64,000 bases of DNA from CAWJKP01 sp963843465 (lineage in GTDB: Bacteria; Planctomycetota; Planctomycetia; Pirellulales; Thermoguttaceae). The translations under genes were made by a program, and so were the position numbers. Numbering within the stretch: position 1 is the stretch's first letter; each line of letters opens with the position of its first letter. Where the stretch lies: assembly GCA_963843465.1 (NCBI GenBank), contig CAWJKP010000009.1:124001-188000 (forward strand), written 5' to 3'. The notes under the pieces are model-generated. The model did not search any database. It worked only from the letters and a program-made list of their open reading frames with translations, and was not told the origin of the DNA. This document shows, piece by piece, positions 7,126 through 15,125 of the stretch.

Positions 7126-10100
7126 GCCGTCACCTCTGCTTTCCGACACCCGAGATTAGCGCCGCACGTCCGGCACGTCCGATTGACATAGCCGTCGTGG
7201 GTAGGCGTCTCTTCCACGTCAAGGTGGGGACAGTCTGCGGGACTAGAGGCGCTAGCGGTACTAGTTCCAGCCGTTGTACCTTTTTTATTTTTTACGTCTG
7301 ATGAGTTTTGCTTTTCCCGCGCGTAAGGGGAACTAGTACCGCTAGTGCCTCTACTGCCACACTCCACACACCAAATGACACCCATTCGGGCGGGACGGGA
7401 CGTAAGGTATCGGCCCCCGATTACTCGGTTGCGCAGGTGGTGGAATTTCATCCCCACGGATCGGGGGTTGAATGTTTTACCGTCCCTTGGTGGAGTCAGT
7501 TCCCACAAAACCCCCCGGATCGTGTCGTACTCGTTCGGCTGTTCGGCCAGCGCCCGCATCAATTCGGCCACCGTCTTACCCGTCCCCGCCGGGTCGATTT
7601 CGGACCACCCCGCTAGCAACTGGCGTAGGGCTGTGGCCTCCCGGTCCGCCTGGGCAGCTAGCTCGATTCGCGTCTCCGCCGGATCGGGTTGACCAGCCCA
7701 CACAAGAGCGGACCGGACAAGATCACTCCACCCCTCAAAGCTCCCCCACGGCTTTAACCGCTGGTTCGGTTTGCCGGCGGCACAGTAGGCGCTCAAGATC
7801 GTGACGGCCGCCGTCGCCAACCGTGGTCGATGGGACCGGACCCACGCCAACAGGTTTGTATGGTGGAAGTCGGCCCGCTCCTCGGGGTCCTCCTGGTCCG
7901 ATTCCAACCGGATGTGCAGCGTCCGGCGGCTGATGTCGGCGGCAAGAATGACATTGTTGCCCGTCGCGTACCAGGTGGCGTACAGCGGCAACCCGGACGC
8001 CATAGCGCTTTCGCCTAAAATGCGGTCTGACCAGCTTGTCCCCGTCAAGGCAGCATCGAGGCTGGGGCTGCCAAGAGTGCCGACGATGTTGTCGATCAGG
8101 ATCAGAGGCTCGGCCGCCATCGCCAGCGCGGTGATCCTCTTCCTAAATTCCTCATCGTCCCGGGGTAGACTCATGCGGGCCATATCGCGGGCGGAAACGA
8201 TTAGGCTGGTGGCGTCGGTCAAGAGCGTCTTTCCACACCCACGAACATTGGCGTCGATCAGGGTGAGCGGTGCCGGCCCGTGGTAGGCGTAGCGGGCCAC
8301 GGGCGTGATGGTGCCGGCCAGCCATGCCGCCCGATGCGTCGGCTGGGCAAAGGGGAAGTCCTCGACCACCTCCAACAACGCTTTGACCGCTGCAACCGCA
8401 TCGTCTTTCGTCGGGTGTGCCGGCGGGTCAAATGTGGTATCGCTCCGCAAGATGATCCCGGTGGCGAGATCGAAACCCGGCTGCGATAGAATCGAGCCAT
8501 CGGCGCGGAGGATCGGCGTTTCAACAACGGCCGTCAATCCGCGGATGCCGGCCCACTGGCCGCGGGCGTCAACCGCCCTGACGGCCCAATCGGGCGGATG
8601 CACGAAGGGCGATTCGTCGTCGTTTTCGGTTGGTTTGACCCACACGGCCGCTGTTGCAAGTAGCTCCCGGATGCGGGCCTGCTTCATCGGGACGATATGC
8701 GGGGCGTCCTTGGGGCGGTCGATGCCCTTTGGCGAGTCTCCGCGTTCGACCACCTGGACAAGCAGGCCGGCGCGATGATAGACGTTCTCTTGCGTCGCCA
8801 GCGCGGAGATCGCTTGATCGACTACTCGCTTTTCGTCGGTGTCGATGATGATGATGGGCTTGTCGGTGTCGCCTTCCGCCGTCCCTTTGGGCTTGCCTGA
8901 TTTCTTGTGGCCCTTGCCCGTGGCCTTGTCGAAAATCCTCTCGCGTGTGTGCTGTGCCGCCTTCTTCCACGTCCACTCAAAGTATCGCTCCCCTGCCTCT
9001 GCGAATTTCCCTACGTCGGCAACTCGGGACCAGACTTCCGCCCGGTCGATGCCCTGCTCGATGGCGTAGCAGCATAGGGCAAAGTCGGTCTCTGACCGCT
9101 GGCCTATGTCGGCAACCGCACAGGCGTTGACCAGCTCGACCAGCTTGTCCGCTCGCCTGCCAGACAGCTTCTTGACCGGCGGCAATTGCACCTTTTTGAC
9201 CTTCTCTCGCCTGACCTTGTCGGGTGATGCCTCGGCATACTGCGAGAATGTGTCAATCGGATAGCGCCGCCTCGGGTCGCATTTGACCAGCGTACACGGT
9301 TTGGGCTTTTTGCCGTTCCGCTGGTCTTTGCGGTTCAAGGTGCCTGGAATCCGCAAGAGTCGGCTCAGGTCGGTAGTGTGGTCCCCGCCGATTTTGGCGG
9401 CAATGCCGGCCAGAATGTCTTGGAAGTGCTGGGCCTTGGGACTGAGGGCGGGCGCGTTGTGCTTGTCCTTGCCGTCGATGTAGACCTTCGCGCCGTCTGC
9501 GTTCTTGATGTACTTCCGCGGTTTCTTCTTCTTGTCTCGGCCCTGGTCGATAAACTCAGTCAAGACCGGCGGCGGGTCGGCGGCGTCGTCGATTACGTAG
9601 GGTTCCGCGAGAATCCAATAGAGGTGCGCACCGTTGCCGCTGGCCACAAGGATTGACGGCTCCGGCAACCCTGCTGTCTTGCAGCGGCCGAGGGCCTCGT
9701 CCACCGTGCAATGGTCAACGTCGGTCCATAGGACACGTGCAACGCGGATTTGCCAAGCCTGATCGTACTTTCCTTCGGTGCCGACTCGGGGGCAAACCCC
9801 AAAGAAGATATTGCACTTCGTCTGTTCGGCGCCTGGTTTTGCCGCTGGATGGCGGTAGCGAGTCGTTGCGGAAATGGGTGCCACTGTCCCGCCTGGTCCC
9901 TACCGCCGACTAGCACGTATTGGGCGCCCTTGTAATCGACCTGGCTTTTCTTCTGGCCGTTTTCGGTCCACGATTCGATGGGGCGGAAAAGCATGGTGTC
10001 GCCCGGCAAGAAAAGCGCCTCTAGGAATCGCGTGGCTTCGCCGTTTGCGTGGCCGTTGCCTTGGTGCGCCGTGCCGTTGCTGGCTGTCTTGGTGTTGGCC

Positions 10101-10141
10101 GCCTTGTCGTCGCCGATCGGCTGCTGTATGATTGGTGACAT
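7122..10141 (-). CDS. Primase-helicase (RepB-like primase + SF3-like ATPase), one frameshift
   Basis: The large ORF (7122-9884, 920 codons) begins mid-domain. Its true N-terminus is in another frame, starting MSPIIQQPIG at 10141 after AAGGAAATCCC. Joining near 9835-9845 (run of A in GGCAAAACC) gives ..LATAIQR / KPGAEQTKCNIFFGVCPR... The primase half shows VLWTDVDHCTVDEAL, SILVASGNGAHLYWIL and DLSRLLRIPGTLNRK, as in RepB/phage primases. The second half has a Walker A (DANVRGCGKTLL) and ..LILIDNI, as in SF3-like helicases. A C-terminal Cys/His cluster (CPHLDV..CRTCGANLGC) may bind zinc. It would replicate the element autonomously. Confidence 0.75.
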
Positions 10142-10199
10142 GGGATTTCCTTGTTTCGGCCGGTTGCTCTGGCGGGGCGCCGGCCGAAAATTTGCGCGG

Positions 10200-10427
10200 C
10201 TAGGTGGTGGCGGGAAGAGGAGATTCGGCGGGATCGCCAACCGTCCGGGCCTCGATAAACGCCTCGATGTCGGCCAGGCGGTACTTCACGCTTCGACCCA
10301 CCTTGACGTAGCGAAGTGTGGGATAGCGGCGCGTGCATCGCCAAACGGCCAGAGTGCCGGTGTTGGTGTCGAGAAGTTCCGCGGCCTGCTCGGCGGAAAG
10401 AAGGGCTGCCGGAATCGTTGCGGGCAT
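10200..10427 (-). CDS. Helix-turn-helix excisionase-like protein (75 aa)
   Basis: Matches the AlpA/MerR-like HTH_17 pattern: LLSAEQAAELLDTNTGTLAVWRC, TLRYVKVGRSVKYRLADIEAFI. Such proteins act as excisionases (recombination directionality factors) or regulators of integrated elements. The position between the primase and integrase genes fits a Xis role. It starts at 10427 with a nearby AGG-rich ribosome site. Confidence 0.75.
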   Translation of the reverse strand: MPATIPAALLSAEQAAELLDTNTGTLAVWRCTRRYPTLRYVKVGRSVKYRLADIEAFIEARTVGDPAESPLPATT

Positions 10428-10516
10428 AGAAGAAACCTCCGTAAACGTGCGTTTTGTGTCAACGCCTGTAGTTTACGGGGGTTTAATATCTAAGCAATCT
10501 GCTTAGTGGTGGCGGT

Positions 10517-11090
10517 TCAACCGCCACCAGTTTTTCTTGGTTTTAGATAGCCCCGAACGGTCTCGCCGGGGATCGCCTGGGGCAATTCGAGCCGTGTTGC
10601 CGCCAGCTCCCCCACCGCTTTGCGGACGTTTTTCCGTCCGAGCCGCTTGAGGTCGGTCGGTGTGTATTCCGCGAACGCCAATCGACACGCCCTGGCCCTT
10701 CGGTTGGCCCCCAGCCTGCGCATGGCTCCGTTTGCTTGCTTGCCTACGCGGCGCTTGAGTTCCTTTTGTGTGACAGCGCTCGAAAGTGCCTCCTTGTCTG
10801 CGATCAAGGCTGCGGCCAGCATGAGGTTCTGGCGAGCCATTTTGCCGATGATGGTTAGTGCGGCCAGCAATGCCCCTTCCGCGTTGCCGCTTTGCCACTC
10901 GGTTCCGATTTTTCCGAGGTCGGGGAGAATCCACTCTTCCAAATGGCGGTGGTCGCAAGCGCGGTTCTCAACGGTTTCGATGAATTCGTCGGAGAAAATA
11001 GGGTACAACGGTTCAAGCCCGTCATTGAAGGCCGCTTCCAACTTGTCGCGGTCGAGGGGTGGGAGTGTTGGTGTCTTACTCTTGCGCCAT
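10517..11090 (-). CDS. Hypothetical helical element protein, frameshifted start (~190 aa)
   Basis: The uninterrupted part runs from a TTG at 11041 (LEAAFNDGLEPLYPIF) to 10517. An ATG at 11090 overlaps the integrase stop (TAATG) but hits a stop after four codons; one surplus base near 11083 restores M-A-K-S-K-T-P-T-L-P-P-L-D-R-D-K and joins the long frame. The protein is all-helical and basic toward the C-terminus (KELKRRVGKQANGAMRRLGANRRARACR). No family recognised; coupling to the integrase suggests a role in integration or control. Confidence 0.5.
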
Positions 11091-12265
11091 TAGTGGTCCT
11101 CCTCTTCGATCAGCTTCACGCCACCTGCCTGAAGCATGGCCGAGGTCGCCTGGTCCATCGCGGCCCGCTGCGGGTCCATCGCCACGCGGGCATAGATCAT
11201 GGTCGCTTGGCTGCTCTTGTGGCCTAACACCTTGCCGATGATCGTGAGTGAGGTATTCTGACCTGCCATCCAGGACCCCAGTGACCTGCGAAGATCATGG
11301 GGGCGAAGATCGGTCAAGCCGGCCCGTTTCACAATGCGCGCCCATGCCGTCTTAGGTTCCTGTAGGCAGGTGCCGTGCTTGCGGCCGGGGAAGACGTAGG
11401 TGTTGCCGTTGCGTTGCTCGTGGCGAGTTCTCAGGATCTCCAGGGCGGGCGCAACGAGGGGCACCACCACGACCATCCCGCCCTTGGTTTCCGGGATTCG
11501 CCAGAGCCCACGTTCCAGGTCAACGTCGGCCCACGCCATCGACTGCACGTTGCCGCGGCGGGCGCCGGTGAGCAAGGCCAGCAGAAAGAAGTCGCGGAAG
11601 AGCGGTTGCTCAGCTTCGAGGGCCGCGAAGAATGCCGCCAGTTCATCGGGCTGCAAGAACCGATCCCTGGATTGCTCGCGGAACATCTTGACGCCCTTGG
11701 CGGGATTGTCGCCGCGGTGGCCGATCTCGTCGGCCTTGTTGAACATCGACCGAAGCAAGGCAAGCATCCGGTTGGCGGAGTAAATGCCGTTCTCGCTGCC
11801 GATCTTGGCATGGTGGGCCTGCACGTCGGCCTTCTTGATGGCAGACAGCCGGCGGGCCGTCCAGGGCTTGAGGTACGCTCCCCAAAGCCACTCGTCCCCT
11901 TCCACGCTCCGGGGCTTCTTGTGGCTCTTGGCGTACAAGAGCCAATGATCCCACGAGGCTTGCAGGGTAGGCTCCTGGCGATTGGCGTTTCGCTCCCCTG
12001 CGAGGTCTCGCCCGGTGGCAAGCTGCCCCACGGCTTCCGCCGCTGCCCTGCGTGCCGTTTCGACCGAGAGGTCTGGATACTTGCCGAGTCGGATACGGAC
12101 CGGACGCCCAGCGGCCCAGCGGTAGACGTAGAACGTCTTGGAACCGCTGGCCGTGACGCATACCGCAAGCCCCGCGGTCTTGGCGTCATAGGTGTACTTC
12201 CGGCCAGCTTCCGGCGGGTGGAGTGACTTGACACGGGCCTCGGTGAAGATGATCTTCTCTGGCAT
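11090..12265 (-). CDS. Tyrosine-type site-specific integrase, P4 family
   Basis: The 391-aa protein has the N-terminal DUF4102-like arm-binding region (ARVKSLHPPEAGRKYTYDAKTAG), a SAM-like core-binding domain, and a complete catalytic set: R236 in TGARRGN, K261, H323-x-x-R326 in HDLRR, H349 in LGHKS and Y358 in MIYAR. It would recombine the element with a chromosomal attB. Its 5' end lies ~180 bp from a tRNA 3' half on the plus strand, the usual integrase-att arrangement for tRNA-targeting elements. The next gene starts at its stop codon. Confidence 0.92.
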   Translation of the reverse strand: MPEKIIFTEARVKSLHPPEAGRKYTYDAKTAGLAVCVTASGSKTFYVYRWAAGRPVRIRLGKYPDLSVETARRAAAEAVGQLATGRDLAGERNANRQEPTLQASWDHWLLYAKSHKKPRSVEGDEWLWGAYLKPWTARRLSAIKKADVQAHHAKIGSENGIYSANRMLALLRSMFNKADEIGHRGDNPAKGVKMFREQSRDRFLQPDELAAFFAALEAEQPLFRDFFLLALLTGARRGNVQSMAWADVDLERGLWRIPETKGGMVVVVPLVAPALEILRTRHEQRNGNTYVFPGRKHGTCLQEPKTAWARIVKRAGLTDLRPHDLRRSLGSWMAGQNTSLTIIGKVLGHKSSQATMIYARVAMDPQRAAMDQATSAMLQAGGVKLIEEEDH

Positions 12266-12442
12266 GGTGGTGACCCTCTGATGTGTTTTCAGAAGCTTTA
12301 GGTGCGTTTCCGGTGCTAGAGCGGTGCTATGTCGTGCGGTAAAAACGGTTAAAAACCGTCATAGCACGGTAATAGCAGTGTAGCCGTAAGCCTAAGAGTA
12401 GTCAAGGACTAGCAATGGCCGTTAATCAGAGAAAAACACCCC

Positions 12443-12494
12443 TTGGACAGACTCTTAATCAGAGGGTTGTTGGTTCAAGTCCAACAGGGGGCAC
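12443..12494 (+). other. tRNA 3' half = attachment-site core (tRNA-Lys CUU-like)
   Basis: The segment contains an anticodon-loop-like CTCTTAA (anticodon CTT), then a T-arm GTTGG-TTCAAGT-CCAAC and an acceptor 3' strand GGGGGCA. No 5' half (expected TGCCCCC..., D-arm) precedes it, and the 3' side of the anticodon stem pairs poorly, so this is not a complete tRNA. It is best read as the att core left when the element integrated into a tRNA 3' end; the intact tRNA should be at the far end, outside the window. A direct repeat TTAATCAGAG (12422-12431, 12456-12465) flanks it and may be an integrase-binding arm. Confidence 0.65.
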
Positions 12495-12495
12495 T

Positions 12496-12536
12496 AGAAA
12501 AGCCTTACGTAGCAACGAGTTACGTAAGGCTTTTCT
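12496..12536 (+). terminator. Rho-independent terminator after the tRNA remnant
   Basis: Perfect 16-bp arms, AGAAAAGCCTTACGTA (12496-12511) and its complement (12521-12536), surround a 9-nt loop and end in TTTTCT. This is the strongest hairpin near the element boundary and probably terminated the original tRNA transcript. Confidence 0.75.
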
Positions 12537-12599
12537 TATGGCCTGGAGGTTGTGTTTGGCGCAGGGGCTACCCGGGGGCTACCTCGCAGATAAAGATTC

Positions 12600-13126
12600 G
12601 TAGCCCCAGAACACCGTTGGTAGCCCCGCTCTTCGCTCCACAATTCCCACGGTGGCATGTCGCCCAGTGTCTCACGGGTCAGGAATCACGCGTCTGCCAG
12701 GCCGCTCACGGCCGGAGTAACGCCAGACCGTAGCCTGGAGCCGGGCAAGCCTTAGAAGCGGGGGGCCAAGGGCCGCCAGGTGCCCGTAGAGGTAGTGTGT
12801 AGTGCCAGGGAAGGCCACGCGACCGGCCCACCTCGCCGTCGCCGTACGCCCAGCGCCCGCTGGCGGCGCGATCTAGCCCCAAGACGACCCGAAGCCGTCC
12901 AGCGGCTGCTGCGCGTCGGCGGGGCGCTGAGCGCGTTCAGTAGACTCGCCACCCGGCGGAGGCACTCGACAGGTCGTTCCGCCCGCGCCTACGACCGCCG
13001 CTGGCGTACCGGGCCCTGGCTTCCCGCCCGGCTAGATTTTCCACACGTGTGGAAAATTACCTCTCCCGTTGAGCCGTGGATCGGTCCCGACCAAGGTCGC
13101 CGCCGTTGCCCTGCTGATGTTCCCGC
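12600..13126. other. Non-coding stretch with a 20-bp perfect palindrome
   Basis: No convincing gene is seen between the element boundary and the ASCH gene. The single notable feature is the palindrome TTTTCCACACGTGTGGAAAA at 13037-13056, perfectly self-complementary with no spacer, ~70 bp beyond the 3' end of the ASCH gene. It looks like a dimeric-protein operator rather than a terminator. Confidence 0.4.
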
Positions 13127-13597
13127 TCAAAACGGCTCAAACCATGTCGGCTGCGGGCGCTTGGTCGGCTTCAGTAGCTTCTTTGTGTGCTCGGGATGAC
13201 GGAGGTGCCAGCGGTAATCGCCGCCCGTACCGGTGCAGTCCCAAAGCTCGACGGTGCCGATCAGGACACCCCCAGGCAGGTCGTCGCAGGTCACGTCGTC
13301 AATGCCATGCCTCTCCAGCAGCTCGGCCTCTTGGTCGCCGGAGAAGCGGCCCAGTGTGGCGTACACATAGACACGGCCCCGCACGTTGGTCGGGCGCGAC
13401 CGGAACTCGATGGACTTCACGCCCCGCATGATCGCTTCGGCGTAAGGCTGCCGAACGGAGAGGGCTACCGTCAATGAATCGCCAGCCTTGCGGGCCGTGG
13501 TAAGCTGAATGCCGGAATCGGATTCATCCGGGCATTCGGCGGACCAAGCGATGGCGAGGACCAGGAACGCCGATCGGCGGCGGTATTGGGATACCAT
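13127..13597 (-). CDS. ASCH-domain protein (156 aa)
   Basis: The core ALSVRQPYAEAIMRGVKSIEFRSR and the strand RGRVYVYATLG match the ASCH/EVE-like fold, thought to bind RNA or modified nucleotides. The C-terminal YRWHLRHPEHTKKLLKPTKRPQPTWFEPF is typical of this family's end. The first ~40 residues are atypical, so initiation may be further downstream. It stands alone on the minus strand. Confidence 0.7.
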   Translation of the reverse strand: MVSQYRRRSAFLVLAIAWSAECPDESDSGIQLTTARKAGDSLTVALSVRQPYAEAIMRGVKSIEFRSRPTNVRGRVYVYATLGRFSGDQEAELLERHGIDDVTCDDLPGGVLIGTVELWDCTGTGGDYRWHLRHPEHTKKLLKPTKRPQPTWFEPF

Positions 13598-13647
13598 CTA
13601 CGGCAACAACTGGCCCGGGCTGTGAGGGCAGAGGCGGACCGGCAAGA

Positions 13648-14097
13648 TCAACGGCGGTGAGGAGACATATTCTTCATCGCCAATCCGTGGCCGCGATCGC
13701 TGCCGAAACCGAAGCCAGACTTGTAGTACCCATGGTGCGGGTACCGGTAACCCGCGTAGCCATAGCTTGCGTAGCTGAAGGTCGGATCGCCGTAGGTCGG
13801 ATCGCCGTAGGTCGGATCGCCGTAGGTCGGATCGCTGTAGGTCGGGTCGCTGTAGGTCGAATCGCTGTAGGTCGAATCGCTGTAGGACGGATAGGTGTAC
13901 CCATACGACGGGTAGAACCAACTGCCATAGTGGCCATGGTAGCGATAGTGGCCATACCTGCCGTGGTGGCCGTGGTTGCCGTAGCTGCCGTGGTAGCCAT
14001 GGCCGCCAGGAGCACCCTTGGCGAAGGCCGTGCCGTCGCTGATTCCCACGAACACCAATGCACCGAGGACCGCCGAGATGGACAATACGTTACGCAT
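13648..14097 (-). CDS. Secreted Gly/Tyr/His-rich repeat protein (149 aa)
   Basis: Begins MRNVLSISAVLGALVFVGIS..AFA, a clear signal peptide; the start at 14097 has AGGAAAGGAA upstream. The mature chain is Gly/His/Tyr-rich (HGYHGSYGNHGHHGRYGHY), then carries pentapeptide repeats of the type Y-(S/G)-D-(S/P)-T, and ends GHGLAMKNMSPHRR. Low-complexity Tyr/Gly proteins of this kind are common in planctomycete exported proteomes; a surface or metal-binding role is possible but not shown. Confidence 0.7.
   Translation of the reverse strand: MRNVLSISAVLGALVFVGISDGTAFAKGAPGGHGYHGSYGNHGHHGRYGHYRYHGHYGSWFYPSYGYTYPSYSDSTYSDSTYSDPTYSDPTYGDPTYGDPTYGDPTFSYASYGYAGYRYPHHGYYKSGFGFGSDRGHGLAMKNMSPHRR
13781..13885. 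repeat. 15-bp tandem repeat, seven units, inside the Tyr-rich gene
   Basis: Seven consecutive 15-bp units of the form GTCGGATCGCCGTAG start at 13781, 13796, 13811, 13826, 13841, 13856 and 13871. The first three are identical; the rest differ at one to three positions. Each encodes one Y-x-D-x-T pentapeptide, so unit gain or loss keeps the frame. Confidence 0.85.
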
Positions 14098-14800
14098 GGC
14101 AAGTTCCTTTCCTGAAGTTGAGTTGATTTTGAGCAGGGCGTTAACCTCCTTATGGCAAAGCCGGCCCGAATTGCGACAGAGGAATCTCGCGGCCGTAAGG
14201 TCAAAATGCTCCGTCGAGCCGTAACTGTCTGACATCATTCAACTTGCATAAGAACGGTACGTGCCAGTCCGGTGTGGGCTTGGGGAAAGACGCCAAAGCA
14301 ATTCGTATCATGGACGATCTCCAAGAGATGGGACCACCCCGCAGGGCGGTCTTGGAACATGAGCGAAAACGGTGAGAACTCTTGGGAACCGGCAGATTCC
14401 AACACACGTGGGGGCTGCAATGTATTCAGCAGGTCGCTGCAATTGGCCCTCCAGATTGGTCCTCGCCGTGAATGGGTCAATATCACGTGACCGATGAGTC
14501 AGTCAGCGCTCGTCGGTCACCTCGACCGACGCATTGAAACGGCATGAATGGCGGGATCTTGAAAACCGTTGGTTTCTTGAGGCTAGGCCGGCAATTCGTC
14601 GCCGCCCCGACTTTTTCGGCCAAACCGGGCGACAACCGGTGGGGGTGCGGCGTCCGCCCGCTTCAAGTTGCCTCTCTTTTCGCCGTCGAAGAGCGTGCCT
14701 TGGACCAGGCCGGTCTTGTCGCTGGCGCTGCCGTCCAAGCCCAACGGTCCCGGGCGGCAATGATCAGTACGATGCCGGGCGTGGCGGCCGTTAACGTCTT

Positions 14801-15097
14801 CTATTCCGCCGGCGGCGTGGTGTATTCGCTGGTCGTGGTGGCGGGTTCGGCCCTGTTCGACGACCCTTCGATGGACGACGGCCTCCGCAGGGTGCTGAAC
14901 GCGCACGAGGTCGTGCTAGACGGAGAGTGGCCGGATGTCTGGTAGAGCGGCTGAGCGGTTGGATTGAGATTGGGTAGCTCCCTCTGCTCGCCGTCGAACA
15001 GCTTGCGCCTGCCACCCAACAGTCGGACCAGCAGGTGCCCGGTCGGCAGCCGCTGGCAGAGCGGCAATCCGACCATCCCGTTACCTTTGGGTGACAT
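14801..15097 (-). CDS. Doubtful small ORF downstream of nothing recognised (98 aa)
   Basis: Reads MSPKGNGMVGLPLCQRLPTG..LFDGEQRELPNL.. and then a Ser/Thr-rich stretch. A similar LFDGEKRGNL segment can be read at about 14680-14700 on the same strand, hinting at a duplicated or frameshifted hypothetical gene. No ribosome site is clear and no family is known. The rest of 14240-15125 shows no convincing gene. Confidence 0.2.
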   Translation of the reverse strand: MSPKGNGMVGLPLCQRLPTGHLLVRLLGGRRKLFDGEQRELPNLNPTAQPLYQTSGHSPSSTTSCAFSTLRRPSSIEGSSNRAEPATTTSEYTTPPAE

Positions 15098-15125
15098 ACT
15101 GGAGCAACGTAGGCTGGTAGGCGGT

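Noticed and set aside
11375..12226. A 283-codon open frame on the plus strand
   Set aside because: Antisense to the integrase, whose catalytic residues are all present on the other strand.
12415..12603. A 62-codon frame across the tRNA remnant and terminator
   Set aside because: It reads through the T-arm and the hairpin, so it cannot be a protein gene.
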